DNA of 33,868 bases, from the NCBI GenBank assembly GCA_035566435.1, contig DATMRF010000048.1, positions 1 through 33,868 of the forward strand, written 5' to 3'. The first letter of the stretch is position 1. Every line of letters begins with the position of its first letter. The notes beneath the pieces were generated by a model, which was not told the origin of the DNA, made no database searches, and saw only the letters and a list, made by a program, of their open reading frames with translations. The stretch comes from DATMRF01 sp035566435. Its GTDB lineage: Bacteria > Verrucomicrobiota > Verrucomicrobiia > Limisphaerales > UBA8199. The position numbers were made by a program, and so were the translations under genes. This document shows, piece after piece, positions 33,867 through 33,868 of the stretch.

Positions 33867-33868
33867 GT

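Overview
The window looks like a chromosomal segment of a GC-rich Gram-negative bacterium, most plausibly a Verrucomicrobiota member (Pedosphaera/Limisphaerales-like). This rests on the family mix (Tat-exported Gfo/Idh oxidoreductase, OPT transporter, GTP-type PEP carboxykinase, PAS-sigma54 activator, YfiR/CHASE8 signalling), the many intergenic palindromes, and outer-membrane proteins (beta-barrel, PagL-like). Lineage is inference from remembered family distributions; no rRNA or tRNA gene is visible to test it.

Region 1 (1-6646) is a signalling operon on the + strand: an outer-membrane beta-barrel, a YfiR-like periplasmic protein, a membrane hybrid histidine kinase with a CHASE8-like sensor and two receiver domains, a stand-alone receiver, and a cytoplasmic protein with two kinase-type phosphoacceptor helices, a receiver and a class III adenylate cyclase. 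It resembles the YfiBNR surface-sensing module, but the usual diguanylate cyclase output is replaced by a phosphorelay and probably cAMP.

Region 2 (6736-15183) is mostly metabolic: a secreted NPP-type phosphodiesterase, a Lys/Ala-rich basic protein (- strand), an FMN reductase, a Tat-exported Gfo/Idh/MocA oxidoreductase (- strand), an OPT transporter and quinolinate synthase nadA. Region 3 (14716-17451, - strand) is a tight operon of a divergent ROK-family protein, a PIG-L deacetylase and a guanine-deaminase-like enzyme.

Region 4 (17608-22948) is a regulated locus. A PAS-AAA+-Fis sigma54 activator plus a small membrane protein run leftward. Divergently, a well-matched -24/-12 promoter precedes an operon of SDR dehydrogenase, a 36-aa membrane peptide, DedA protein, CatE-like dioxygenase, a 24-aa membrane peptide that resembles the first, and a PagL-like lipid A deacylase. 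Neither peptide is long enough to be caught by usual ORF cut-offs. The set suggests an envelope or aromatic-stress response.

Region 5 (23016-33208) holds a P1B-4 type metal ATPase (- strand), pckG (+), a small Cys-rich secreted protein, a tandem aspartic protease and alaS (an apparent - strand operon), then a NasS-like nitrate-sensor protein with a clear intrinsic terminator. The right end (33209-33868) has no full gene but carries short-period tandem repeats, two 10-bp-period AT-rich arrays, and the C-terminal tail of a gene running in from the right edge.

Several intergenic gaps carry palindromic or tandem repeats that look like dispersed elements (about 4859-5010, 8334-8399, 9804-9860, 31637-31993, 33370-33413). 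No CRISPR array, rRNA, tRNA or complete insertion sequence was seen.
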